From contig CAJAVU010000112.1 of the NCBI GenBank assembly GCA_903945495.1, positions 1 through 45,900 on the forward strand: 45,900 nucleotides of DNA, read 5' to 3'. The stretch comes from an uncultured Flavobacteriales bacterium (GTDB taxonomy: Bacteria > Bacteroidota > Bacteroidia > Flavobacteriales_D > Crocinitomicaceae). The notes under the pieces were generated by a model. It had not been told where the DNA came from. It worked only from the letters and a program-made list of their open reading frames with translations, and did no database searches. The first letter of the stretch is position 1; each line of letters begins with the position of its first letter. Shown piece after piece: positions 9,041 through 17,389 of the stretch. A program made the translations under genes and the position numbers.

Positions 9041-9118
9041 TTATTCTTTAAATCTGTACAAAGTTGGACATTTTAAACCAAGTAGGAAAAAAAAGCGTGT
9101 TATTTTTTTGCTAAAATC

Positions 9119-10096
9119 TCACTCAATTACCAATACTTTCCCCGTTTCTATTACACCATCACTTGTTTGATAAACAAAATGATACATTCCCTTTGCAAAA
9201 CGTTCCAGTAAAAATGTGTTTTGAAGGTTAGAATAATTTTCTTTTGCAACCAACCTACCAGCTCCATCATATAGCTCAAGTATGCCTGTAGTATTCTGAT
9301 GTAACCATAATTCCAAACTTGCTGGGTTACCAAAAGTAGAAGGATTTGAAAAAACATACACTAATGGTTCATCTTCAAATTGATCTGGGCAGCAACTCGG
9401 GCATTCAATAAGTGAAAAATTGTCTAAATAACGGTAATCTATTTCACCAGAAGTAGTTGAATCGTATGCAACAATATTTATAACTTCTGATTCACTGTGA
9501 AAATTTCCAATTGCAAAAGCTTTTTCATTTCCTATGGCTTTGAAGCATGCAGAAATTTTCACCCAATTGAGTGTATCTTCCATGGGGATTTGTTCAGACC
9601 AAATCTTATAACCATAAGGAGTATAGTTATTAACATCAACAACAGTGTCATATGTTAGTAATAAGTCAAGTGCATTACTTTTTAAAACACCTTTTTCTGC
9701 CTTACTTACCCAAAATTCAAATAAATAAACTTTATCTTTTTTTAAACTATGAAAGAATTTACCTGCGGCATAATCACTTTTACAATAATAACAGTCATTT
9801 AAATTATAGATCCAATCCATTACTACAATACCAAGATAAAAATCCCCATCAATATTGGACTGATTACCGAAAGAATTTTGAGGAACATAATTATTACTTG
9901 AATTTGATGTTTGCGATGTGAAATAATCAGTCGTCCATATATATGGTTTCCACCAATCAACGCAAAAATCGTAACCGGCAAGATTATTAGGTAAACCAGA
10001 AAAAATTTCAACTGATAAATTTTTTATCAAATTTTCCTGTGCTTTTGAGTAAAAAGCACAGGAAAAAAACAATAAATATGAAAACAATTTAATCAT
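9119..10096 (-). CDS. T9SS cargo protein, third copy of the small-cargo family (C)
   Basis: A 325-residue exported protein. Signal peptide MIKLFSYLLFFSCAFYSKAQ; then a beta-rich domain with LNWVKISACF and the cysteine pair CPSCC near residue 235. A C-terminal T9SS type A sorting domain (about 250-325) carries LELYDGAGRLVAKENY, FAKGMYHF and GKVLVIE, so it should cross the outer membrane by type IX secretion and be surface-attached or released. The middle and end align with the genes at 10491 and 11925; the N-terminal 150 residues are much more diverged. Its ATG overlaps the stop of the upstream gene fragment as ATGA. The binding target is unknown. Confidence 0.85.
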   Translation of the reverse strand: MIKLFSYLLFFSCAFYSKAQENLIKNLSVEIFSGLPNNLAGYDFCVDWWKPYIWTTDYFTSQTSNSSNNYVPQNSFGNQSNIDGDFYLGIVVMDWIYNLNDCYYCKSDYAAGKFFHSLKKDKVYLFEFWVSKAEKGVLKSNALDLLLTYDTVVDVNNYTPYGYKIWSEQIPMEDTLNWVKISACFKAIGNEKAFAIGNFHSESEVINIVAYDSTTSGEIDYRYLDNFSLIECPSCCPDQFEDEPLVYVFSNPSTFGNPASLELWLHQNTTGILELYDGAGRLVAKENYSNLQNTFLLERFAKGMYHFVYQTSDGVIETGKVLVIE

Positions 10097-10482
10097 TCTA
10101 TAATTAAGCGTTTAACATTTACAACTCCATCAACCAATGAAATTTTAATCATATAAATCCCCGAAAGTAAAGGTAGTTCAAAATCATATTCCAAAGCCAA
10201 ATTAATTTGAACTTTCGAAATTAGAACTCCATTGATAGTGTAAACTTCTATTGAATTCATTTCAATATCTGATATAATCTTGAATTGCCCTTTATTTGGA
10301 TTTGGGTATATAACTGCGTCATGTTTTATGGGTTTTTCAGTTTCTAATAATGTCATAGATTTACCATTCGATTCAAAACACTCACCATTCCAATCCATTA
10401 ATGCTCTAGCTTGATAGATTGCTGAACCATTGATCAAAGCATCTAAACAAGCTATATCAAAAAGAACTAAAGAATCAGTTGA
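10093..10482 (-). pseudogene. Duplicated 3' fragment of the 1438-residue T9SS gene (copy C)
   Basis: This stretch matches, in frame, the last ~130 codons of the large gene (from STDSLVLFDIACLD to the stop) and lacks all upstream parts. It keeps the T9SS sorting motif (YPNPNKGQFKI) and is uninterrupted by stops or frameshifts, though its protein sequence has drifted far from the parent. There is no ATG near the start; the only candidate is a TTG at 10437 without a clear ribosome site. It is best read as a by-product of tandem duplication. A translated short protein cannot be excluded because the frame has stayed open. Confidence 0.7.
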
Positions 10483-10490
10483 TTGATTGA

Positions 10491-11564
10491 TTAATCAACT
10501 ACAAGTACTTTTCCCACATCGTTGACTCCATTGCTGGTTGTTAGTGCATAATGGTAAACACCATTCGCTAGGACGGGAAGTGTATACGTTGTGAGCAATT
10601 GCGAAAATTCTTCTTTGGCAACTAAACGACCCACACTATCATACAATGTTAATGTTCCAGTTGTGTTTGGATTTAATAAAACTGAAAATATGGTTGGATT
10701 TTGTGTACTACCTGGATTTGACGACACAGTTACATGATCTTCGTATGGAAATTGGCCAAGGCAACAGGTATCGCATTCGTAAATAGCAAAGTTGTCGAAG
10801 TAATAACTAGATATATGTATATGAGAATAACTAGCTCCTGTAAATTCTAAAATAATGTCATTTGTATCTCTAAATGCACCAATGGCAAAAAAAAATTCAT
10901 TACCAGTTGGTACAAAACATGCTGATAATTTTATCCAATTTAAAGTGTCATTTAATATGCTGTTTTTCTTGTTCATATTAATGATTTCACTTTTATTTAT
11001 ATACGGAATTACCGAATTATAAACAACTTGATTAGATTCAAGCAAAATAAAGTCAAAAGCATTTGTTGCAATTCTTCCATCACCACCTCCAAAGCCATCA
11101 GAATAACCTATATTTGAAAAATTCACATAAAACTCAACAATATGTGGAACTTTTTTTAATGGTTGTATGAGTGTTCCAATAAAAGATTCTCTTGACTGAA
11201 TATATTCTTGACCGTTCCATATCTGAAAGTTTTGAGGATTATATGAGTTCAAAATGCTTGTGTGAAAATAACCAGAACCAGATAAAGGTAATTGATAACC
11301 GATGTCACTAGGTATACCAACCTTTGGATGAGAAGAACAATCGTTCAAATAATCTGGCGTGCCAAACGAGTCAAATTTCCACCAACCAATTGCCCTTTCT
11401 ATTTGTTTAGTGTTATCCGGACACGTATCATAAATATCACAATTCGGATTTACAACTAAATTCACTTGACTAGATGAAATTGTTGGGACGAAATAAAACG
11501 CCCCAACAATTAACAAGGTAAATAACTTAGTGAATACTAATTTTATGCGTTTCAAATTGATCAT
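10491..11564 (-). CDS. T9SS cargo protein, second copy of the small-cargo family (B)
   Basis: A 357-residue exported protein. Signal peptide about residues 1-33 (LIVGAFYFVPTISSSQ); then VNLVVNPNCDIYDTCP, a jelly-roll-like beta domain with GFGGGDGRIATNAFD, the pair CDTCC near 267, and a T9SS type A sorting domain (about 285-357, LTLYDSVGRLVAKEEF to GKVLVVD). It is the close relative of the gene at 11925. The last ~300 bases are about 95% identical between the two, while the 5' halves differ strongly. The start codon lies inside the end of the upstream gene fragment (38-base overlap). It is probably a surface carbohydrate- or ligand-binding protein; the role is unknown. Confidence 0.87.
   Translation of the reverse strand: MINLKRIKLVFTKLFTLLIVGAFYFVPTISSSQVNLVVNPNCDIYDTCPDNTKQIERAIGWWKFDSFGTPDYLNDCSSHPKVGIPSDIGYQLPLSGSGYFHTSILNSYNPQNFQIWNGQEYIQSRESFIGTLIQPLKKVPHIVEFYVNFSNIGYSDGFGGGDGRIATNAFDFILLESNQVVYNSVIPYINKSEIINMNKKNSILNDTLNWIKLSACFVPTGNEFFFAIGAFRDTNDIILEFTGASYSHIHISSYYFDNFAIYECDTCCLGQFPYEDHVTVSSNPGSTQNPTIFSVLLNPNTTGTLTLYDSVGRLVAKEEFSQLLTTYTLPVLANGVYHYALTTSNGVNDVGKVLVVD
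11478..11511 (-). repeat. 13-bp hairpin inside the signal-peptide codons of cargo gene B
   Basis: Arms 11478-11490 and 11499-11511 pair over 13 bp with one G-U pair in the minus-strand RNA; the 8-base loop is TTTTATTT. The hairpin encodes IVGAFYFVPTI of the signal peptide. The same structure occurs in cargo gene A at 12918-12951. Confidence 0.75.
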
Positions 11565-11916
11565 TTTCGAATGACACTTTTAAAATATAAATACCAGTTT
11601 TTAAATTCGAAACTATGTCTATCAACATTGATTCAACTGGATATTCGACTAATTTAAGACCTTTTAAATCATAAATTGTAACCAACTGCATTATTTCTGT
11701 ACTTTCAATCTTGAATGCACCATTTGATGGATTCGGATAAACAGTAGAACTATTTCTTTTTACTGTATTTTCATCAATTATAATTTGTGATGATTTGTTG
11801 CTGTTTTGTACACAAAACCCATCCCAATCAAGAATTGATCGAGCTTGATAGACTGCTGAACCATTGATCATCGGATCTAAACAAGCTATATCAAGAAGAA
11901 CTAAAGAATCAGTTGA
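11527..11916 (-). pseudogene. Duplicated 3' fragment of the 1438-residue T9SS gene (copy B)
   Basis: This stretch is an in-frame match to the last ~130 codons of the large gene, starting at STDSLVLLDIACLDP and ending 38 bases inside cargo gene B. An ATG at 11871 (MINGSAVYQARS) could start a 114-residue product, but no ribosome site precedes it. The T9SS sorting motif YPNPSNGAFKIES and the last strands are intact and there is no stop or frameshift. It begins 9 bases after the stop codon of cargo gene A, across a GATT-GATT-GATT junction that is identical at 10483-10490. It is interpreted as a tandem duplication remnant. Confidence 0.72.
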
Positions 11917-11924
11917 TTGATTGA

Positions 11925-13004
11925 TTAATCAACTACAAGTACTTTTCCCACATCTTTTACCCCATTGCTGGTTGTTAGTGCATAATGGTAAACACCATTC
12001 GCTAGAACGGGAAGTGTATACGTTGTGAGCAATTGCGAAAATTCTTCTTTGGCAACTAAACGACCCGCACTATCATACAATGTTAATGTTCCAGTTGTGT
12101 TTGGATTTAACAAAATTGAAAAGGTGGTTGGATTTTGTACGCTACCTGGATTTGACGACACAGTTACATGATCTTCGTAGGGAAATTGGCCAAGGCAACA
12201 GGTATCACATTCATAAATAGCAAAGTTGTCGAAGTAATAGCTGGAAACATACCAATTAGAATAACTTCCACCTGAAAATTCTAATAACACATCATTCGTA
12301 TCTCTAAATGCACCAATAGCAAAATGTTTTTCATCACCAGATGCTAAAAAACAGGTTGAGATTTTTATCCAATTTAAAGTATCTTTTATTATATTATTTG
12401 AATTGTTAACATTTATAATTTTATTTTCATCAATATAAGGAATCACTGAATTAAAAACTGTTTCATTCTCTTTCAATAATATCAAATCAAATGCATTAGT
12501 CGCTATTCTGCCGTCACCTCCACCAAATCCATCATCATAACCAGATTTAGAAAAGCTAACATAAAATTCTATATAATATATTTTATTTTGAAGTGCTTTA
12601 GTAAGTGTGCCTTTAATAGATTCACGTGATTCTATGTTGCCAAATTCTGCAGACCAAAAAGTAAAATTTTGAGGTTTATGTGAATTTATTATACCTAAAT
12701 GAAAATATGAATCTCCTGACAATGGTTCTTGAAAACCAAAATAGTGGGGTATGAATGTTGAAGGGTAACCCAAAGCACATTTACTAAAAAAATCGGGAGT
12801 CGAAATATTGCCAAATTTTGACCATCCTTGACAATAGTTAATTTGATCCCACTGTGTTGGACAGGTATCATATACATCGCAATTGGGGTTTAAAACCAAA
12901 TTCTCTTGACCTAATACAATTGTTGGGACGAAAAAAAACGCCCCAACAATTATATATGATTTCATATTATTGAACAATAATCCTATGCAATTCAGTTTGT
13001 CCAT
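11925..13004 (-). CDS. T9SS cargo protein, first copy of the small-cargo family (A)
   Basis: A 359-residue exported protein when started at 13004. An ATG at 12965, one base after the stop of the large gene (TAATATG), gives a more typical signal peptide (MKSYIIVGAFFFVPTIVLGQ). The longer start aligns residue for residue with gene B, so both are possible. Then come ENLVLNPNCDVYDTCP, a beta domain with GFGGGDGRIATNAFD, CDTCC, and a T9SS type A domain ending GKVLVVD. It follows or overlaps the large beta-helix gene directly, so the two are probably translated from one message. The function beyond secretion is unknown. Confidence 0.87.
   Translation of the reverse strand: MDKLNCIGLLFNNMKSYIIVGAFFFVPTIVLGQENLVLNPNCDVYDTCPTQWDQINYCQGWSKFGNISTPDFFSKCALGYPSTFIPHYFGFQEPLSGDSYFHLGIINSHKPQNFTFWSAEFGNIESRESIKGTLTKALQNKIYYIEFYVSFSKSGYDDGFGGGDGRIATNAFDLILLKENETVFNSVIPYIDENKIINVNNSNNIIKDTLNWIKISTCFLASGDEKHFAIGAFRDTNDVLLEFSGGSYSNWYVSSYYFDNFAIYECDTCCLGQFPYEDHVTVSSNPGSVQNPTTFSILLNPNTTGTLTLYDSAGRLVAKEEFSQLLTTYTLPVLANGVYHYALTTSNGVKDVGKVLVVD
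12918..12951 (-). repeat. 13-bp hairpin inside the signal-peptide codons of cargo gene A
   Basis: Arms 12918-12930 and 12939-12951 form a 13-bp stem with one G-U pair in the minus-strand RNA; the loop is eight U. It codes for IVGAFFFVPTI. The arms are identical in cargo gene B (11478-11511), while the sequence around them has diverged. Confidence 0.75.
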
Positions 13005-16000
13005 TGTTAAATTCTACTTTTACAATATATATTCCAGATTTTATGTTAAGTGTCATTTCAAACGCTCTATTTTCAACTGAATATTCCTCTAATTTAACAC
13101 CTTTTAAATCGTAAATAATAATAAATTGCATCATTTCTGAAGATTCTATACTAAAAGCACCATTTGAAGGATTTGGAAAAACAGTTGAATTATTTTGTTT
13201 TATATAATTTTCATCACTAAATACTTGTGCTGATTTGTTTATATTCTGAGAACAAAACCCATCCCAATCAAGAATTGCTCTAGCTTGATAGACTGCTGAA
13301 CCATTGGTCAAAGGATCTAAACAAGCGATATCATAAAGGACTAAAGAATCTGTCGTTGAAATAGATGAATTGAACATTTGGCTATTGTTCCATATAGATT
13401 CAACTTGCTTAATCAATTGCATACGAATATCATTTGAATTGAACTGTAATAATTTAATTGAAACTGAGTCAAATTCATCCAACATCATTTTTTCTTGTAT
13501 TTCCAAAGATGCTGCAATTTCAGTTGTATCCATGTTAAGTATATAATTTTGATATAAATAGTCATCAGGATTATTTAAATTCATCAAACTAGGATTGTTT
13601 TTCAATCTACTAAATGCAGCATGATTAAGGTAGTGTTTCATGTCAAAGTCTAAACTATCATATAGAGTTCCATTTGAAATAATTGAAGATAATTCACGAG
13701 TTCTCAATTGAGATTGACTTAACAATATTATAGGTTGTGGACTTAGGGCCTGACCGCATGTATTATTCATACTTGAAGGAGCATACTGTAAATCCAACCA
13801 GAAATTTGGATTTTGAGTGATTGGTATAGTTGGAAATGAATTATATGGTATTCCACTGGAATGATTATATTTAAGTGGTATCAAATCATGGTTAATTGTT
13901 GTTCCATCAGTATTGTTACCGCTAAAACTTCCGGTCCAAACATTGTGCGCGCTAATGCCGGGGTTAGGACCCGCAGGTGCGGCTCCTTGATCGGAAATAT
14001 CTGCCGCTTGCATCCAAAAGCCATTTCTATTAAAATTCATGGCATTGCATTCCACACGAGACCCAAGACTTGAGCCAAGCGCATAAAACCCAACGGCTGT
14101 TTTGTTCATCGTGTTTTTCCAAACATAGGAAGATGGAGATACTTCTAAGCGAATTGCTTGTAAATTATCGTTTGCAACGCCGTTACCAGTTCCCAAATTA
14201 CGGTCAACAGTATTAGACCAAACATCTGCTTTTTGAGAATTTTGAACAACAATTCCACGTATTGGAGCATAGTTAGTTGTTGCATTGTTTATTTGAGCAT
14301 TGGTCATATTGATATTAATCTGATTGTTCTTTATTTGACCAGCGGAAGTATTGATCATCCAAATACCATATAAACAATTGTTAATTGTATTCAATGAAAC
14401 TAATGTTGTTTGAATACTTGCGGGGTTTACACTTGCAACATAGATTCCTGCTGCAAAACGTGTAATATTCATTAATCCAACGTTATTTGTATTTATTTGG
14501 TTGAAATCAATTGTTGCTGTTCCCAACGCGTAATTTTTAACATAAATACCCCATGCATTTGAAATTGTGGAATTAATTTCATTATGAGAAATCAAGATGG
14601 TCTTTGCACGATTGTTTTCAGCACTAATACCTCTTATTTGACATCCTTTCATGTAATTGTATTTGGCAGTTAGATTCATATTGGAATTTGAAATTATACC
14701 CGTTTCACAATTTAAGAAATTGTTACGCACCATAGTTGTAGCCCCGACCTCTAAAGTATAACTTGAAAAAATATTTCCTAATGCTGTAATACCAGCATAG
14801 TCTTGGCCTGAGGCTGTTCCAATTGTACGTCTAATATTGAAAAAGGTATTTCTATAAGCATGTACAGTTGAAAATGAAGAATAAATACCTTTTTTATGAT
14901 TGTGAAAAAGATTTCCAGTAGTTGTGGAAACTTGTGGACCAACAACAATGTCTTTTATTTTTCCAATATAAACACCATAAACAGGTTGTGCTTCAGTATT
15001 GTACGGAGCCATTAAATTTTGGTTTATAACGTCCCCAAAATAATTAGATTCTGCAATACTCGTTGTTGGTAATGTTGCATAATTCTCAACCCAAATGCTT
15101 GCGTAATTATCTATTAATTTAGAAGATAATACTTTGTAATAGCCACCATTTTCTGAATGAACAGCTTTGACTGCTGAAATTAGATTGGAATTACGTGAGT
15201 AAAATGTAGATGTAGGATCTGGAATATGAACACCTCCCCACATTGAATCACATTTTGCTGCGACAGTACTATTGAAAAGATTAAGTGTTTTACCTGGGTT
15301 GATTAGAATTCTCTTTCCTGGTGCAACTCGAATAAAATCACAATTTAGAATTGTCATATCAACATCAATAATAAAGTCGTTGTTGAAGAAAACCCAATTA
15401 GACGTTGTCATGTTTCCTGTTCCAAATAATCCTGGATTACTTACCATGAAAGCGCTCAAATAAGTTGGATTTGCATAACTTGTTGAAATTTGATTTGCTA
15501 ACGGTTGAGGAGCAGGGAGATTAATAGATATTGGAATAATTGGTCCATTGTAGTATCCCGCTGGTAATTGATTAATGATTGATTGCATTTGAGCATTGCT
15601 CACATAAGTTCTTTCGAAGAATTCATTCCCATCTGCATCTGGTGCACAACACACTTGTAATACCATGGTATCGCTGTAATGGCACCCATTTGAATCAGCA
15701 GCTGTAACAATAATAGTAACATTGCTTGCTGTTGTAGACCATGAATTTGGGAAAATTGTTGTTGTACCTTGACCTGTAAATGTAGCTGTTGCAGGAGAAG
15801 TTGACCACACGATGTTTTGTAAACCTGTTGGACCAGTAATTGAAATTCCGGCTGCTGTTAAATCACACAAATGTGAAGGTGCATTTGTTGTGATTGGCGA
15901 CGGAACTGCAGGGGAAATCGTTTGACTTTCTGTGAAAACTATACCATATTGAATAGGCGCAGCTTGGATTTGTTGCCACCCATTGAATGTCCATGTTACT

Positions 16001-17283
16001 GGTGTGGTAATGTTTGAATAATCCACTGTCCAAGTAGCAAAACCGTTAACTGGTGTTATTGGTATTAAATTTCCAAGACCATCTGAAAACTCAAGAGTTG
16101 TGAATACATCACATGTTTGGAAAGTAAAACTTGCATGATTACACGCATCAATTGTCATACTTACATCTGTTGTATCTATAATGATAATTGTGTCAGAGTA
16201 AGATGCTGGTTGACATAATCCATCTACTGTATAGTTAATGATGTGCTGACCTCCTGGTAGTATCGTTGACCAAAAAGCTGGATCAGGAATTGGCTGCGAA
16301 ACATTATCAAGAGTGACATTAGTCAAGACGGTACCCGGGAAAGTTGTTAGTGTATATGCACCGCCCAAACAAATTGTACTTGCTTGATTTGGTGCTGCTG
16401 GTGGGGTTTGGTCGTAGACGTTTAAGTCAAGATACCATTGGCAATCTCCATCCCATGCAAATTGTCCTGAGCTACCATTATTGGTCCAATAATTATTATA
16501 GGGTGTGTTACCCGTATAATTTGGACCATTATAACCATTACTTGCAAAAACCGTTGTTACACCAGTTGCATTAAAAGTTATACAAGCTTCTGTGTGATCT
16601 AAATTGTAGGTAATTGAGTTAAGTTGATTACCAAATGCATATAAAAAGTCAAAACTACCAATAATTGAAGGAGTAATTTGAGCTGGTGCGATAAGCTGAG
16701 TAATACATATTGTGTCAGTCAAACAAAAATTCAACTCACAGTGAAAATGTTGTTCCCAGACACTATCCCCATCTTGTACTTCAAGCGGCATCAGATCAGT
16801 CCAATAACAAGTTTGGGTGTTACCATTTTGATCTGTAAATGTAAAAATTCCGTTTTCTACTGATTTTTCTATCAAGCATGCATCAAAATAAGCATCGTAA
16901 TTAGAAAGTAAATTAAACTTAAGAAAGTAGGTCTGTCCTATTGTAAGTGGAGTATCAAAAACGGTTGAATCACCGATTGAAAACGTAGAATCTGATTCCA
17001 ATGATTGCAAGTTGTTACACGTGCCACTTAATAGATTAACCGAAGAAATTACAGGAGCAACTCCGTTTAATGATGTGTTGAGTTGTACCTTTGTAGAGGT
17101 CGCTGTAAATTGAATCCAGTATTCTGATTGCCCTGCAGAAACATGGTGATTTTTTATATTACATAACTCGGAGACATTGTGAAGCTTTGCTTTGCCGCAT
17201 TCTATTGCTTCGGTTTGGGAAAAGGCTTGAAAATTGACTGCAATAAGCAACAGCCATAGCCAGTTGTAAAAGTTAGACTTCAT
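12967..17283 (-). CDS. Large T9SS-secreted beta-helix surface protein
   Basis: A 1438-residue exported protein. Signal peptide MKSNFYNWLWLLLIAVNFQAFSQ. Residues about 25-150 form a beta-sandwich-like domain with several cysteines. Residues about 150-560 are Thr/Asn-rich Ig/PKD-like segments that end in VCCAPDADGNEFFERTYVSN. Residues about 680-1130 are a right-handed parallel beta-helix: short Asn-rich turns such as VRNNFLNCETGI, YMKGCQIRGI and GIWMINTSAGQIKNNQI recur about every 20-25 residues. A linker follows, then a T9SS type A sorting domain (about 1365-1438, VFPNPSNGAFSIES). Beta-helix folds of this kind often bind or cut polysaccharide, but I see no catalytic signature. The 3' ~390 bases are the source of the two downstream fragments. 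Confidence 0.9.
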   Translation of the reverse strand: MKSNFYNWLWLLLIAVNFQAFSQTEAIECGKAKLHNVSELCNIKNHHVSAGQSEYWIQFTATSTKVQLNTSLNGVAPVISSVNLLSGTCNNLQSLESDSTFSIGDSTVFDTPLTIGQTYFLKFNLLSNYDAYFDACLIEKSVENGIFTFTDQNGNTQTCYWTDLMPLEVQDGDSVWEQHFHCELNFCLTDTICITQLIAPAQITPSIIGSFDFLYAFGNQLNSITYNLDHTEACITFNATGVTTVFASNGYNGPNYTGNTPYNNYWTNNGSSGQFAWDGDCQWYLDLNVYDQTPPAAPNQASTICLGGAYTLTTFPGTVLTNVTLDNVSQPIPDPAFWSTILPGGQHIINYTVDGLCQPASYSDTIIIIDTTDVSMTIDACNHASFTFQTCDVFTTLEFSDGLGNLIPITPVNGFATWTVDYSNITTPVTWTFNGWQQIQAAPIQYGIVFTESQTISPAVPSPITTNAPSHLCDLTAAGISITGPTGLQNIVWSTSPATATFTGQGTTTIFPNSWSTTASNVTIIVTAADSNGCHYSDTMVLQVCCAPDADGNEFFERTYVSNAQMQSIINQLPAGYYNGPIIPISINLPAPQPLANQISTSYANPTYLSAFMVSNPGLFGTGNMTTSNWVFFNNDFIIDVDMTILNCDFIRVAPGKRILINPGKTLNLFNSTVAAKCDSMWGGVHIPDPTSTFYSRNSNLISAVKAVHSENGGYYKVLSSKLIDNYASIWVENYATLPTTSIAESNYFGDVINQNLMAPYNTEAQPVYGVYIGKIKDIVVGPQVSTTTGNLFHNHKKGIYSSFSTVHAYRNTFFNIRRTIGTASGQDYAGITALGNIFSSYTLEVGATTMVRNNFLNCETGIISNSNMNLTAKYNYMKGCQIRGISAENNRAKTILISHNEINSTISNAWGIYVKNYALGTATIDFNQINTNNVGLMNITRFAAGIYVASVNPASIQTTLVSLNTINNCLYGIWMINTSAGQIKNNQININMTNAQINNATTNYAPIRGIVVQNSQKADVWSNTVDRNLGTGNGVANDNLQAIRLEVSPSSYVWKNTMNKTAVGFYALGSSLGSRVECNAMNFNRNGFWMQAADISDQGAAPAGPNPGISAHNVWTGSFSGNNTDGTTINHDLIPLKYNHSSGIPYNSFPTIPITQNPNFWLDLQYAPSSMNNTCGQALSPQPIILLSQSQLRTRELSSIISNGTLYDSLDFDMKHYLNHAAFSRLKNNPSLMNLNNPDDYLYQNYILNMDTTEIAASLEIQEKMMLDEFDSVSIKLLQFNSNDIRMQLIKQVESIWNNSQMFNSSISTTDSLVLYDIACLDPLTNGSAVYQARAILDWDGFCSQNINKSAQVFSDENYIKQNNSTVFPNPSNGAFSIESSEMMQFIIIYDLKGVKLEEYSVENRAFEMTLNIKSGIYIVKVEFNNGQTELHRIIVQ

Positions 17284-17389
17284 AATCGTAAAAAATTGGT
17301 TTTGTAGGGCAAATTAAATCAAAATATCATACAATTCAAAAAAAACAATTTCGACAAAGTAATCTATTATCATTCTAAATAAATCAAAA

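Noticed and set aside
11917-11930. Programmed -1 frameshift joining cargo gene A to fragment B
   Set aside because: A -1 shift would connect the frames, but there is no slippery heptamer or stimulatory structure; the GATT run is better explained as the duplication junction.
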